Source: CAVQND01 sp049518415 (GTDB taxonomy: Bacteria; Verrucomicrobiota; Verrucomicrobiia; Limisphaerales; UBA8199). Taken from it: a stretch of 64,000 nucleotides of DNA. The notes under the pieces were generated by a model. That model had not been told where the DNA came from and searched no databases. It saw only the letters and a program-made list of their open reading frames with translations. Shown here one piece after another: positions 50,436 to 58,519 of this stretch. A program made the translations under genes and the position numbers. The stretch lies in NCBI GenBank assembly GCA_049518415.1, contig JBEKRX010000016.1, forward strand, positions 30,808-94,807, in the 5' to 3' direction. How positions within the stretch are numbered: the first letter of the stretch is position 1; each line of letters opens with the position of its first letter.

Positions 50436-50834
50436 ATGTAGGTCACGGGCCAAACAAACATCACCGCGCTGAAGGCGCGGGACGCACCGCCCGACGATTC
50501 TGGCCGACGCGGTGTTCGACGGGCTGGGTAGCGCCTGGGTGCCATCATTCATAGGAAAAACGCTCCTGCTGAGATTTGTGCGAAAGGGTCGATCCCGGAA
50601 AACGGAAAGACGCAAGGAGAAGCGCCTCGAAAGTGAGAGGACAAGAACTCCGGGACCGACCGCTTCCCCGCTCCACTGCCCCTATCGGCGGCGGTCGCTC
50701 GCCTTTTTCGTGGCGCTCCAGCAGGTCGATTTTAGCAATCTGGCCGATGTCGCCATTGAACACACCATGTCCAGGACCGTGGCGGCAATCTGCTCCGGTT
50801 CCGCCAGACCTCGTGCTTGGCCAACCCGTCCGGC

Positions 50835-53420
50835 CTACGGCTCCAACCGCACTTCCCCGCTTCCGCTGGTGCCCAGGAAGAAGCCGGAACCGAACCCCCC
50901 GCCCTGCAACAATACACCGCCGAATGAAACCGGCTTCGGTGCAGCGGGATTCACTACGCTGCCTCTAAACCCGCCCGTGGACGGCGCAAAAGTCAGGCTG
51001 AGCTTAGGACCGCTCACGGGGGTAACGTAGCCATTGGCCGCAAGGGTGATGCGGTTGGTGACACCCTGCATCAAGCCGCCGCCCTCCAGCGTCAGGGTCA
51101 GGTCCGTGCTGGTGGTCAGGCCCAGGACATTGGTCCCTTTGCCGGGAGGAAAGTACCGCGCCCCGAGCGCCTCGGGTGCGAGGGAGAAGCCCGCAGGATA
51201 GTACGGCGTCTTGACGGGCAGCTTCGTCCAGGTCACGGTGCCCCCCAGGTCCGAGGCGTTCGTGAAGGTAAGCCAACTCCACAACAACCCCCGCCCGCCG
51301 TAGAGCGATGCGTAGAGCGGCCACTGCCCGTACTTGGACACCGATGCGCTGGGCGTGACCTTCGTCCCATCCGCCAACGTGCCCGTGAATGAGATCGCGC
51401 CGTTCTTGCCGACCTTCAAGGTGCCGCAACTGTCCCCAGCCGGTTCATTCGTGGACCCATAATCGCCCGCGATGATCATGGTGTAACTCCCCGCTTCCGG
51501 CGCCAGTTTGGTCCTGCCGTCATAGATCGCCCGGTCCCCGGCCAGCGCCGCTGTCCAGGTCCCATCGCTCACACTGCCCGTCACCCGGTCTGTCCCGTTT
51601 GCCAGGTCCAGTTGCAGGTTCACCGTCAGGGCACTCGTGTTGCGACGCGCAATCGTCCTGCTGGCTGCCCCGGCCGGATCAAACTGGCCGCTGAGCGGAT
51701 AGCGTGTCCCGCCCATCCGCAAACTCCCGCTGAAGGCCCCTTTGCCTTTGAGCGTCGAAATGATGGTGAAACAACCGCAGTTCTGAGGGTGAAGGCTGCC
51801 CGTATCATCAGCAAACAGGCCGTTGTAGGTCCCGCTTAGGGGATTCCACAGCACGGTCGGGCGACCGTCAAAGGTCCGCCCCCACCCCGTGGTCCAAGGC
51901 AAGCGGTAGACGGTGGCACGGTGGTCACCATCTAACACATACGCACCAATGCTCGGACCGTTACATTTGAAATACACTCCCGTCAGTTTGGTGCAGGCCG
52001 AGAACGCATAGTCCCCGATGCTGGTGACGCCGTTGCCTATCGTGACATTGTTCAGGCTGGTGCAATCCTCGAACGCCGAGTTCCCGATGCTGGTGACGCT
52101 GTTGGGGATCATGACGTTGGTCAGGCTGGCGCAGTCGAGGAACGCAGAGTCCCCGATGCTGGCGACGCTGTTGGGGATCGTGATGCTGGTCAGGCGGGAG
52201 CAGCCCTGGAACGCCTGGACCCCGATGCTCGTGACGTTGGTGCCTATTGTGACGCTGGTCAGGCTGGTGCAATCCTCGAACGCCGAGTTCCCGATGCTGG
52301 TGACAGGCAGGCCATTGATCGTGCTGGGGATGGTCACCGACCCGCCAGGACCGGTGTATCCGGTGATGGTGATCGCGCCGTTTGTGGTCGTGTATGCGGC
52401 TTGCGACAGCGGGTCCCACAGAAACGCCGGAAGACCGGCAAACGTCGTGCCCCAGCCCGTGGTCCCAGGCAAGTAATAGACGATTGGCTTGTTGTCGTCA
52501 TCGAACACGCCCCAACCAATAGTGGGGGCGTTACCCTGAAAATACACACTCGTCAGGCTGGTGCAGTAATAGAACGCAGAGCCGCTGATGCTGGTGATGC
52601 CGCTTCCAATCGTGACGGTGGCCAGGCCAGTGCAGCCGTCGAACGCCCCGTCCCTGATGCTGGTGACGCTGTCGGGGATCGTGACGGTGGTCAAGCCGGA
52701 GCAGCCCTGGAACGCCCTGTCCCCGATGCTGGTGACGCTGTCGGGGATCGTGACGCTGGTCAGGCTGCGGCAGCCCCCGAACGCAGAGTCCCCGATGTTG
52801 GTGACGCTGTTGCGGATCGTGACGTTGGTCAGGCTGGTGCAGACAGAGAACGCCCAGCCCCCGATGCTGGTGACACTGCTGGGGATCGTGTAGCTACCGG
52901 CTTTGCCTGCCGGACATTGGATGAGCGTGGTCTGGCTCTTGTTGAACAAGACCCCGTCCACACTGCTATAGACGGAATTGAGTGCATCCACCGTTATCGC
53001 CGTCAGGCTGATGCAGCTAAAGAACGGGTAGAGTCCGATGCTCGTGACACTGTCGGGGATCATGACGGTGGTCAGGCTGGTGCAGTGATCGAACGCCCCG
53101 TCCCCGATGCTGGCGACGCTGTTGGGGATCGTGACGTTGCTCAGGTTGGTGCAATCAGTGAACGCATTCGCCCCAATGCTGGTCACGGGCAGGCCCTGAA
53201 TCGTGCGGGGGATGGTCACCGCCCCGCCAGGACCGATGTATTTCGTGATGGTGATCGTGCCATTGTTGGTCGTGTAATTGAACTGGGCTTCCACCACCGC
53301 AGGCAGCGCCAACAGCAACAGCAACAGCAGCGGCAGCAGCCTCATGGCGCAGGCAGTCGTTAAACGCCCGGCCATCGTCTTCGGGCAGGTGATTCTCGGA
53401 ATGAGGCTTTGTGTTTTCAT
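50835..53420 (-). CDS. Secreted BspA-like leucine-rich-repeat protein
   Basis: The 861-residue product has a long signal peptide (a second in-frame Met gives MRLLPLLLLLLLALPAVVEAQ). Two modules follow, each opening with YTTNNGTITITxYxGPGGxVTIP and then about 23-residue LRR_5 repeats of the form SVTSIGDxAFxGCxxLTxVTIP (about 9 in module 1, 5 in module 2). The C-terminal 320 residues (GTYNGLFADDTG... to GSGFFLGTSGSGEVRLEP) are a domain I know only from verrucomicrobial surface proteins. BspA-type repeats mediate binding to proteins or surfaces in other bacteria. The role here is unknown. Confidence 0.85.
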   Translation of the reverse strand: MKTQSLIPRITCPKTMAGRLTTACAMRLLPLLLLLLLALPAVVEAQFNYTTNNGTITITKYIGPGGAVTIPRTIQGLPVTSIGANAFTDCTNLSNVTIPNSVASIGDGAFDHCTSLTTVMIPDSVTSIGLYPFFSCISLTAITVDALNSVYSSVDGVLFNKSQTTLIQCPAGKAGSYTIPSSVTSIGGWAFSVCTSLTNVTIRNSVTNIGDSAFGGCRSLTSVTIPDSVTSIGDRAFQGCSGLTTVTIPDSVTSIRDGAFDGCTGLATVTIGSGITSISGSAFYYCTSLTSVYFQGNAPTIGWGVFDDDNKPIVYYLPGTTGWGTTFAGLPAFLWDPLSQAAYTTTNGAITITGYTGPGGSVTIPSTINGLPVTSIGNSAFEDCTSLTSVTIGTNVTSIGVQAFQGCSRLTSITIPNSVASIGDSAFLDCASLTNVMIPNSVTSIGNSAFEDCTSLNNVTIGNGVTSIGDYAFSACTKLTGVYFKCNGPSIGAYVLDGDHRATVYRLPWTTGWGRTFDGRPTVLWNPLSGTYNGLFADDTGSLHPQNCGCFTIISTLKGKGAFSGSLRMGGTRYPLSGQFDPAGAASRTIARRNTSALTVNLQLDLANGTDRVTGSVSDGTWTAALAGDRAIYDGRTKLAPEAGSYTMIIAGDYGSTNEPAGDSCGTLKVGKNGAISFTGTLADGTKVTPSASVSKYGQWPLYASLYGGRGLLWSWLTFTNASDLGGTVTWTKLPVKTPYYPAGFSLAPEALGARYFPPGKGTNVLGLTTSTDLTLTLEGGGLMQGVTNRITLAANGYVTPVSGPKLSLTFAPSTGGFRGSVVNPAAPKPVSFGGVLLQGGGFGSGFFLGTSGSGEVRLEP

Positions 53421-53879
53421 AGTTTTCGACCTGCTGGAACTGTTAGCTGATGGAAGTTGCTCTTTGACGCGCCGCCTCTTCATTAAGGCTGCGCGGATGG
53501 GGGAGAATTGGTTCCTGGTCGCGCTCATGTTAAAAGACGCCTCTGACCGAGGAGCGCACCCATTTGGCCCTGAGCGTTTGCCCAGTTGCTCCGGGATTTC
53601 CTGGTTCCTGGACGAAAGAAAGGACCGGTGAGTTTAACGGACAGGGGGGTCAAGCGCCGAAGGTTGGTATGGAATCTGGAATGGTGAGCAGTCGATACAT
53701 GCTCGCCTGAAGCCGATCTCGCCATCGCCACTGCCAATTTCATAAACAACTGGCTCCCAACAAGACTGCTAGGAAAGCAGCAAACCCTAACGGTCGCTTG
53801 CTGTTCTCTACACTCGAACCTTAAATGCTAATCAGAAAGCAAAGGAATTGTCGAGAAAAATGTTCTCTCACTTTCCTAG
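53421..53879. other. Intergenic region upstream of the LRR gene
   Basis: No gene is supported. It is lower in GC than its surroundings between about 53680 and 53880. A 74-codon minus-strand frame at 53525-53749 has no recognisable family. The promoter of the LRR gene should lie here, but I see no convincing hexamer pair. Confidence 0.5.
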
Positions 53880-54182
53880 CCAGCGCGGATTGCCCACCTG
53901 AAAGGCGTCGTCTGGTGCCAGGCCAGAACCGGCAAGGAGCTTGCGCCCAGCCAGCGTGAGGCCCTCCGCCAAGCACGAAACCAGTGGCGACAAGGGCAAA
54001 CCCGTCAAGTTCTTCGCCGCGCTCAGCCGTCCAGCCGGGCGCTCGTCATCACGGGCGGACCCGGCGTGGGGAAGACCACCCCGGTAAACGCCATCCTGCC
54101 CATCCTACGGGCCAGGAAACTGCGGTGCCTGCTGTGCGCCCCCACGGGTGGCGCCGCGAAACGCTTGTCGCCGGCCAGCGCG
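53880..54182 (+). pseudogene. recD2-type helicase fragment
   Basis: The frame reads IAHLKGVVWCQARTGKELAP, then SQREALRQA, ALVITGGPGVGKTTPVNAIL and LLCAPTGGAAKRLSP. These are the ATP-binding site (Walker A) and next motif of RecD2-like helicases (GGPGxGKTT, CAPTGRAAKRL). The first Thr after GKT is kept but Leu is replaced by Pro. About 100 residues survive of a protein of about 700. A stop codon precedes it and the frame then runs into an inverted antitoxin fragment. Confidence 0.75.
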
Positions 54183-54213
54183 AGAATTCCGCAAACAACC
54201 AGATGTGAGCGCC
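54169..54213 (-). pseudogene. Antitoxin C-terminal fragment
   Basis: The minus strand reads GAHIWLFAEFSRWPA, matching GAIGLFAQFSRCPA of the intact AbrB-like antitoxin at 49765-50013. It is joined directly to the recD2 fragment in the opposite direction, so it marks a rearrangement junction. Confidence 0.6.
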
Positions 54214-54215
54214 GC

Positions 54216-54461
54216 CAGCATAGCTCAGGGAAAGCGGGGCGATTTCCCTCACGCCCCGTGACGGACGGCCGCCCCAGTCCCTCAACTATCTTGAAAGCCT
54301 TTCCTGGCCTTGCCGTTCCTCTCCAGACCCCCTTTTCCCGACGCCCTTAATGCAAGAGAATTATTAGCAAATAAACCAGGCCAGAGAAGCACGGCGGCCT
54401 CCCGCCGCGCCGGGACCGCAACCGGGCAGCAGGAGTCCGGGGAGGCTCGCCAGAATGGCGC
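54216..54461. other. Non-coding stretch between gene fragments
   Basis: No gene or clear repeat is seen. There is a short AT-rich piece at 54350-54385. No toxin gene follows the antitoxin-like gene that ends at 54462. Confidence 0.5.
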
Positions 54462-54665
54462 TCATCGCAAATGTGGCGGGGGCGTCTCAAATAGGGCGGT
54501 TTCCATGTCCACTACCCGCCCTGCGGCGATGTCGGCCATGCCCTGCTTGAAGGATTCCGGCACCCACGAATCCTCGTGCTCCACGATGAACCTGGCCACC
54601 TTATCCCGCTCTTGCGGCGGCAGTGCCTTGAACTGCTCAATGACTTCCTGCGCGTTCATACCCAT
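54462..54665 (-). CDS. Small antitoxin-like protein
   Basis: The 67-residue product reads MGMNAQEVIEQFKALPPQERDKVARFIVEHEDSWVPESFKQGMADIAAGRVVDMETALFETPP. The QFKALPPQERDKVARF helix and the xSWxPExFKQGMxDxxAGRxVDME tail occur in antitoxins of RelE/ParE-type pairs. No partner is found on either side, so it may be an orphan. An ATG at 54659 is an alternative start. Confidence 0.55.
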   Translation of the reverse strand: MGMNAQEVIEQFKALPPQERDKVARFIVEHEDSWVPESFKQGMADIAAGRVVDMETALFETPPPHLR

Positions 54666-54822
54666 GATGCTCTGTCATGCGGTCCGGTCTTAGATTAAGA
54701 CGCGGGCAACGGCATTTCAACAAATTTCGGACACCCTTGGACGAGGCTAAACGGCCTTGCACTCGTTGTAGGGGAGCGTTGTAGGAGGCGCGAGTCCCCG
54801 CCGGCGAAGCGCGGAGCACCCC

Positions 54823-54876
54823 ATCGGCCACATTGGCTGGATCGGCCACATTGGCCGGAGTGGCGACATTGGCTAC
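54823..54876. repeat. 9-nt tandem array (ATTGGCCAC type)
   Basis: ATCGGCCAC, ATTGGCTGG, ATCGGCCAC, ATTGGCCGG, AGTGGCGAC, ATTGGCTAC: six exact 9-nt steps. The inverse form GGCCAATGT occurs four times at 62767-62802, next to a shared non-repeat segment. Confidence 0.85.
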
Positions 54877-54888
54877 TGGCGCAAAACT

Positions 54889-54962
54889 CCATTGCCCACA
54901 TTGGCCATTTTTTCCAAAAAACTGGCCGGCCCGCGGTCCAAAAGGAATGGCACAGCTCAGCA
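54889..54962 (-). repeat. Dispersed element with CCAGTTTTTTGG core, copy 1
   Basis: On the minus strand it reads GAGCTGTGCCATTCCTTTT, a 15-nt GC-rich stretch, then GGCCAGTTTTTTGGAAAAAATG. The same order occurs on the plus strand at 62711-62775. Both copies adjoin an ATTGGCC-type 9-nt array. Confidence 0.8.
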
Positions 54963-55025
54963 CAATGCTGTTGTTGCCGTCGCGCAGCAGGCGGACCTCC
55001 GCCACACCGCCCCGCGACGAACCGG
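54950..55025 (-). pseudogene. AbrB-like antitoxin fragment
   Basis: The minus strand reads GSSRGGVAEVRLLRDGNNSIVLS, matching GLSRGGVVEVRLLRDGKNSIMLT of the intact antitoxin at 49765-50013. The N-terminal part and the partner toxin are missing. Confidence 0.7.
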
Positions 55026-55175
55026 TTCTTTCTGCCCGAGTCCTTAGAGTCTTTGGTCGCAACATCCACGTTTTTGCGTGAATGTCTTGACCTGTTTCCT
55101 TTGGAGGGGCCTGATTCTTCGGCGCGGAGCGCCGCATTTAACGCGGCGGGGGAAGGCCCACGCTGCTCTTCCCAC
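55026..55175. other. Short non-coding stretch after the ribonucleotide reductase stop
   Basis: I looked in all minus-strand frames for the missing Cys-rich tail of the reductase and found none. No terminator is evident. Confidence 0.5.
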
Positions 55176-58100
55176 TCAGGAATTGACGCTTCGCTCTTGG
55201 TTGCGGCTCCGCCGGTTGAGCGTCTGCACGGGGTGCTCGAGGGCGGCGGGGGGTTGGGAATGGCCGTTGCCGTTGCCGCCTTTGGCGGGTTCCACTTCCA
55301 GAGTGTCCGTGTCCTCGGCCAGCGCGAGTTCAGGCACGGGCCGGTTCACTTTTTTTTTGACCTCTTCCTGCAAACCGGGGATGGCCAGTTCCGGCTGGTT
55401 CTGGCCCGGCGCATTGGCCTCGCGGTAGCCCGGGACGAACTGCACCCCCAGCCAGCGGAAGACGTAGTCGGTGATGGAGGCGGCGTTGCGGATGTCGGGA
55501 TTCTTGGTGAAGCCGGAGGGCTCGAAGCGGACGTGGGCGAACTTGCGGACCAGGGCGTCGAGCGGCACGCCGTATTGCAGGGCGAGGCTGGTCAGCGTGC
55601 CGAGGCCATCCATTAGTCCGCCGATGGTGGAACCTTCCTTGGCCATGGTGATGAACAACTCGCCGGGCTGGCCGTCTCGGAACAAACCGACGGTGAGGTA
55701 GCCTTCGTGGCCGGCGATGTCGAACTTGTGGGTTATGGCCTGGCGGGTCTCGGGCAGGCGCTGGCGCAAGGGCTTGCCGACCTGCTCGCGGAGGCGGGCG
55801 ACCTCGGCGGCGAGTTCCTGGGCCCGGGCGGCCAAGGCCGCGGACGGTTCCGCGGCGGCGGCCTGGTCGCCGCCCTCCTGGGTGCGCCGGGTGCTCACCG
55901 GTTGGGAGCGTTTCGAGCCGTCGCGATAGATGGCCAGGCATTTGAGGCCCATTTGCCAGGCCTGCACGTAGGCATCGCGGACGTCGGCGATGGTGCTTTC
56001 CTTGGGCATGTTGACGGTCTTGGAGATGGCGCCGCTGATGAAAGGCTGCGTGGCGGCCATCATTTTCAAATGCGCCAGGTAGTGGATGCTGCGTTTGCCC
56101 CGATACGCTCTGAAGGCGCAATCGAACACCGGCAGGTGCTCGGGCTGCAGCCCGCCGGCCACGGTCTGGCCGGCTTCCTGGACGTCTTCGATGGTGTCGA
56201 ATTTCTCGATGTGGGCGACCAGGCGCTCGGCTTGCTGGGGGTTGTAGCCCAGGCGGGCCAGGGCCTCGGGCACGGTGCGATTGACGATCTTGAGCAGGCC
56301 GCCGCCGGCCAGGAGCTTGTATTTGACCAGGGCAATGTCGGGTTCGACGCCGGTGGTATCGCAGTCCATGAGGAAGGCGATCGTGCCGGTGGGCGCCAGC
56401 ACGGTCACTTGGGCGTTGCGATAGCCGGCCTGGCCACCGCGCGCCAGCGCGCCGTCCCAGCACCGGCGGGCCTCTTGTTTCAAATAATCGAATTGCTGGC
56501 TGGGCTGGATGTTTTCGACCGCCTGGCGGTGCTGCCGGATGACCCCGAGCATGGCCTCCACGTTGTCCGCCGCCAGGGGCCGGGAGACGTGCGCGCACCG
56601 GGCGTCGCGGTAGCCTTGGAAAGCGCCCAGGGCCGCGGCCATTTCGGCCGATTGCTCGTAGGCGTGGCCGGTCAGGATGGCCGTGATGGCCCCGGCCAGC
56701 GCGCGGGCCTCCTCCGAATCGTAGGCCAGGCCATAGCTCATGATGAGCGAGCCGAGGTTGGCGTAGCCGAGGCCAAGGGCGCGGAAGATATGGGAGTTTT
56801 CCGCGATTTCTTTAGTCGGATAGCTCGCATTGTCGACGAGGATTTCCTGGGCCGTAATGAAAATCCGCACGGCGGCCTTGAACCGGTCGCTGGCAAAGGC
56901 GCCGTCCTGGCCTTTGAACTTCATCAGGTTGAGCGAGGCGAGATTGCAGGCGGTGTTGTTGAGGAAGACGTATTCGGAGCAGGGGTTGGTGGAGTGGATG
57001 GGCTCGGTGCCCTTGCAGGTGTGCCATTGCTGGATGGCGCCGTCGAACTGCAGGCCCGGGTCGCCGCAAGTCCAACTGCTTTCGGCGATCTGGTCGAGCA
57101 AGGCGCGGGCGTCTTTTTTCTGGAGCGGCTGGCCGGTGGTCACGGCGCGCGTCCACCATTCTTTGCCCGCCAACGCCGCTTGCATGAATTGGTCGCTGAC
57201 GCGCACGGAGAGGTTCTCGTTTTGGTACATCACGCTGCCGTAGGCCTCCCCGTTGTAGGAGCCGTCGTAGCCTTGCTCGATGAGGGCCCAGGCCTTGCGC
57301 TCCTCCTTGAGCTTGGCTTGGATGAACTCCTCGATATCCCCGTGCCAATCCCGCAGGGTGTTCATCTTGGCGGCGCGGCGGGTCTTGCCGCCGCTTTTGA
57401 CCACGTTGGCGACCTGGTCATAGACTTTGAGAAAGGAGAGCGGCCCGCTGGGCTGGCCGCCGCCGCTGAGCTTTTCCTTGCTCGAGCGGATTGGCGACAG
57501 GTCGGTGCCGGTGCCGGAGCCGAACTTGAAGAGCATGGCCTCGCTCTGGGCCAGGTGCATGATGGACTCCATATCGTCCTGGACCGACTGGATGAAGCAG
57601 GCGCTGCATTGGGGGTTTTCATACTGGGTTTGCCCCCGCTCGACGCGGCCCGTCCGGGGCTGGTAAAACCAGTTGCCGCGGCTGGAGTGGTTGCCGACGC
57701 CGTATTGATGATAAAGGCCGACGTTGAACCAGACCGGCGAGTTGAACGCGCCGTACTGATTCAGGCACAGCCAGGTCAGTTCGTCGTAGAAGACTTCGCC
57801 GGCGGCTTTGCTGAAGTAGCCGTCTTTGACGCCCCAATCGGCGATGGTGCGGGCGATCCGGTGAATGAGCTGGCGCACGGAGGTCTCCCGCTCCGAGGTC
57901 CCCTGTTCGCCGTAAAAGTACTTGGAAACCACCACCTTGGTCGCCAGCAGCGACCAGGACTTCGGCACTTCCACGTTGTCTTGCTTGAAAATGACCCTGC
58001 CGGCCTCGTCGGTGATTTCGGCGGTGCGCCGTTCCCATTCCACCTGGTCGAACGGCTTGACTTGCGGGTCACTGAAAACCCGTTCGATGGGCAGGTTCAT

Positions 58101-58214
58101 TTTCGCTCCCGGAACGCCGCCCCTGGCAGCGCCGCGCCTGGCTCCGCGCGCCGCCGTGCCGCGGCGGCCGGCGTCGAGAGCGGCTCCCGCAAGGTCTTCA
58201 TTGGCATCAATCAT
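55176..58214 (-). CDS. nrdJ: Class II (B12-dependent) ribonucleotide reductase
   Basis: The enzyme makes deoxyribonucleotides using adenosylcobalamin. The 1012-residue product has SACFIQSVQDDMESIM (first active Cys), FGSGTGTDLSPIRSS and NPCSEYVFLNNTACNLASLNL (radical and second Cys). APTGTIAFLMDCDTTGVEPDIALVKYK and GLKCLAIYRDGSK follow. The usual C-terminal Cys-rich tail that reduces the active site is missing: no cysteine follows the GLKC motif, and the end is QPPAALEHPVQTLNRRSRNQ. AGAGGA lies about 7 nt before the ATG at 58214. Confidence 0.93.
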   Translation of the reverse strand: MIDANEDLAGAALDAGRRGTAARGARRGAARGGVPGAKMNLPIERVFSDPQVKPFDQVEWERRTAEITDEAGRVIFKQDNVEVPKSWSLLATKVVVSKYFYGEQGTSERETSVRQLIHRIARTIADWGVKDGYFSKAAGEVFYDELTWLCLNQYGAFNSPVWFNVGLYHQYGVGNHSSRGNWFYQPRTGRVERGQTQYENPQCSACFIQSVQDDMESIMHLAQSEAMLFKFGSGTGTDLSPIRSSKEKLSGGGQPSGPLSFLKVYDQVANVVKSGGKTRRAAKMNTLRDWHGDIEEFIQAKLKEERKAWALIEQGYDGSYNGEAYGSVMYQNENLSVRVSDQFMQAALAGKEWWTRAVTTGQPLQKKDARALLDQIAESSWTCGDPGLQFDGAIQQWHTCKGTEPIHSTNPCSEYVFLNNTACNLASLNLMKFKGQDGAFASDRFKAAVRIFITAQEILVDNASYPTKEIAENSHIFRALGLGYANLGSLIMSYGLAYDSEEARALAGAITAILTGHAYEQSAEMAAALGAFQGYRDARCAHVSRPLAADNVEAMLGVIRQHRQAVENIQPSQQFDYLKQEARRCWDGALARGGQAGYRNAQVTVLAPTGTIAFLMDCDTTGVEPDIALVKYKLLAGGGLLKIVNRTVPEALARLGYNPQQAERLVAHIEKFDTIEDVQEAGQTVAGGLQPEHLPVFDCAFRAYRGKRSIHYLAHLKMMAATQPFISGAISKTVNMPKESTIADVRDAYVQAWQMGLKCLAIYRDGSKRSQPVSTRRTQEGGDQAAAAEPSAALAARAQELAAEVARLREQVGKPLRQRLPETRQAITHKFDIAGHEGYLTVGLFRDGQPGELFITMAKEGSTIGGLMDGLGTLTSLALQYGVPLDALVRKFAHVRFEPSGFTKNPDIRNAASITDYVFRWLGVQFVPGYREANAPGQNQPELAIPGLQEEVKKKVNRPVPELALAEDTDTLEVEPAKGGNGNGHSQPPAALEHPVQTLNRRSRNQERSVNS

Positions 58215-58519
58215 GACTTTTCCTCTTACGCATGTCGACCGTCTCCCTCGCCATTGACTGACCGTCCGATGGAAAGACGGGCCGAACCGAGCACCATTCG
58301 TTGTTTTCTGAGATAAATCGGCCACGCACTATCGAGGCGCCTGGCACCCCATTAGTGGGGGAACAGTGAAAGCCTACCCCCCATATATTGGGGAGCAAGG
58401 AAATTTTCAAAAAAATTACGCAAACGTTATTCTCCGGCGAAATCTGCAATATCAAAGAGGCAAAGCTAAGTTTCTTGCTCCCATTGGAGCCAAGAGAATA
58501 AGGCTGATTGAAAAAACCT
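58215..58519. other. Intergenic region between der and nrdJ with palindromes
   Basis: It is AT-richer than its neighbours. CCCCA-TTAG-TGGGG (58347-58360) and CCCCA-TATAT-TGGGG (58379-58393) share identical half-sites 32 nt apart. A third hairpin GCTCC-CATT-GGAGC (58477-58490) is closer to der. The first two may be operators for nrdJ. I found no cobalamin riboswitch box and no NrdR box. Confidence 0.5.

Larger units (their letters stand above)
50014..50834. other. Repeat-rich intergenic region
   Basis: No gene is supported. The region contains a 21-nt tandem duplication (50117-50160), two copies of a GCGGGCT-GAA-AGCCCGC hairpin and a CCTGGGG/CCCCAGG hairpin (50360-50392). It also contains a 7-nt tandem array (50401-50435) and the related phrase CGCGCTGAAGGCGCGGGAC at about 50466. 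The rest shows no pattern. Confidence 0.6.

Noticed and set aside
53525..53749. A 74-codon minus-strand gene upstream of the LRR gene
   Set aside because: No start context, no family recognised, and it lies in a zone of gene debris.
54823..54876. CRISPR array
   Set aside because: The units are 9 nt with no spacers, and no cas genes are in the window.
58215..58519. Cobalamin riboswitch or NrdR box upstream of the B12-dependent reductase
   Set aside because: I found no B12-box-like GCCACTG and no ACACTATATAT-type NrdR sites in either orientation.
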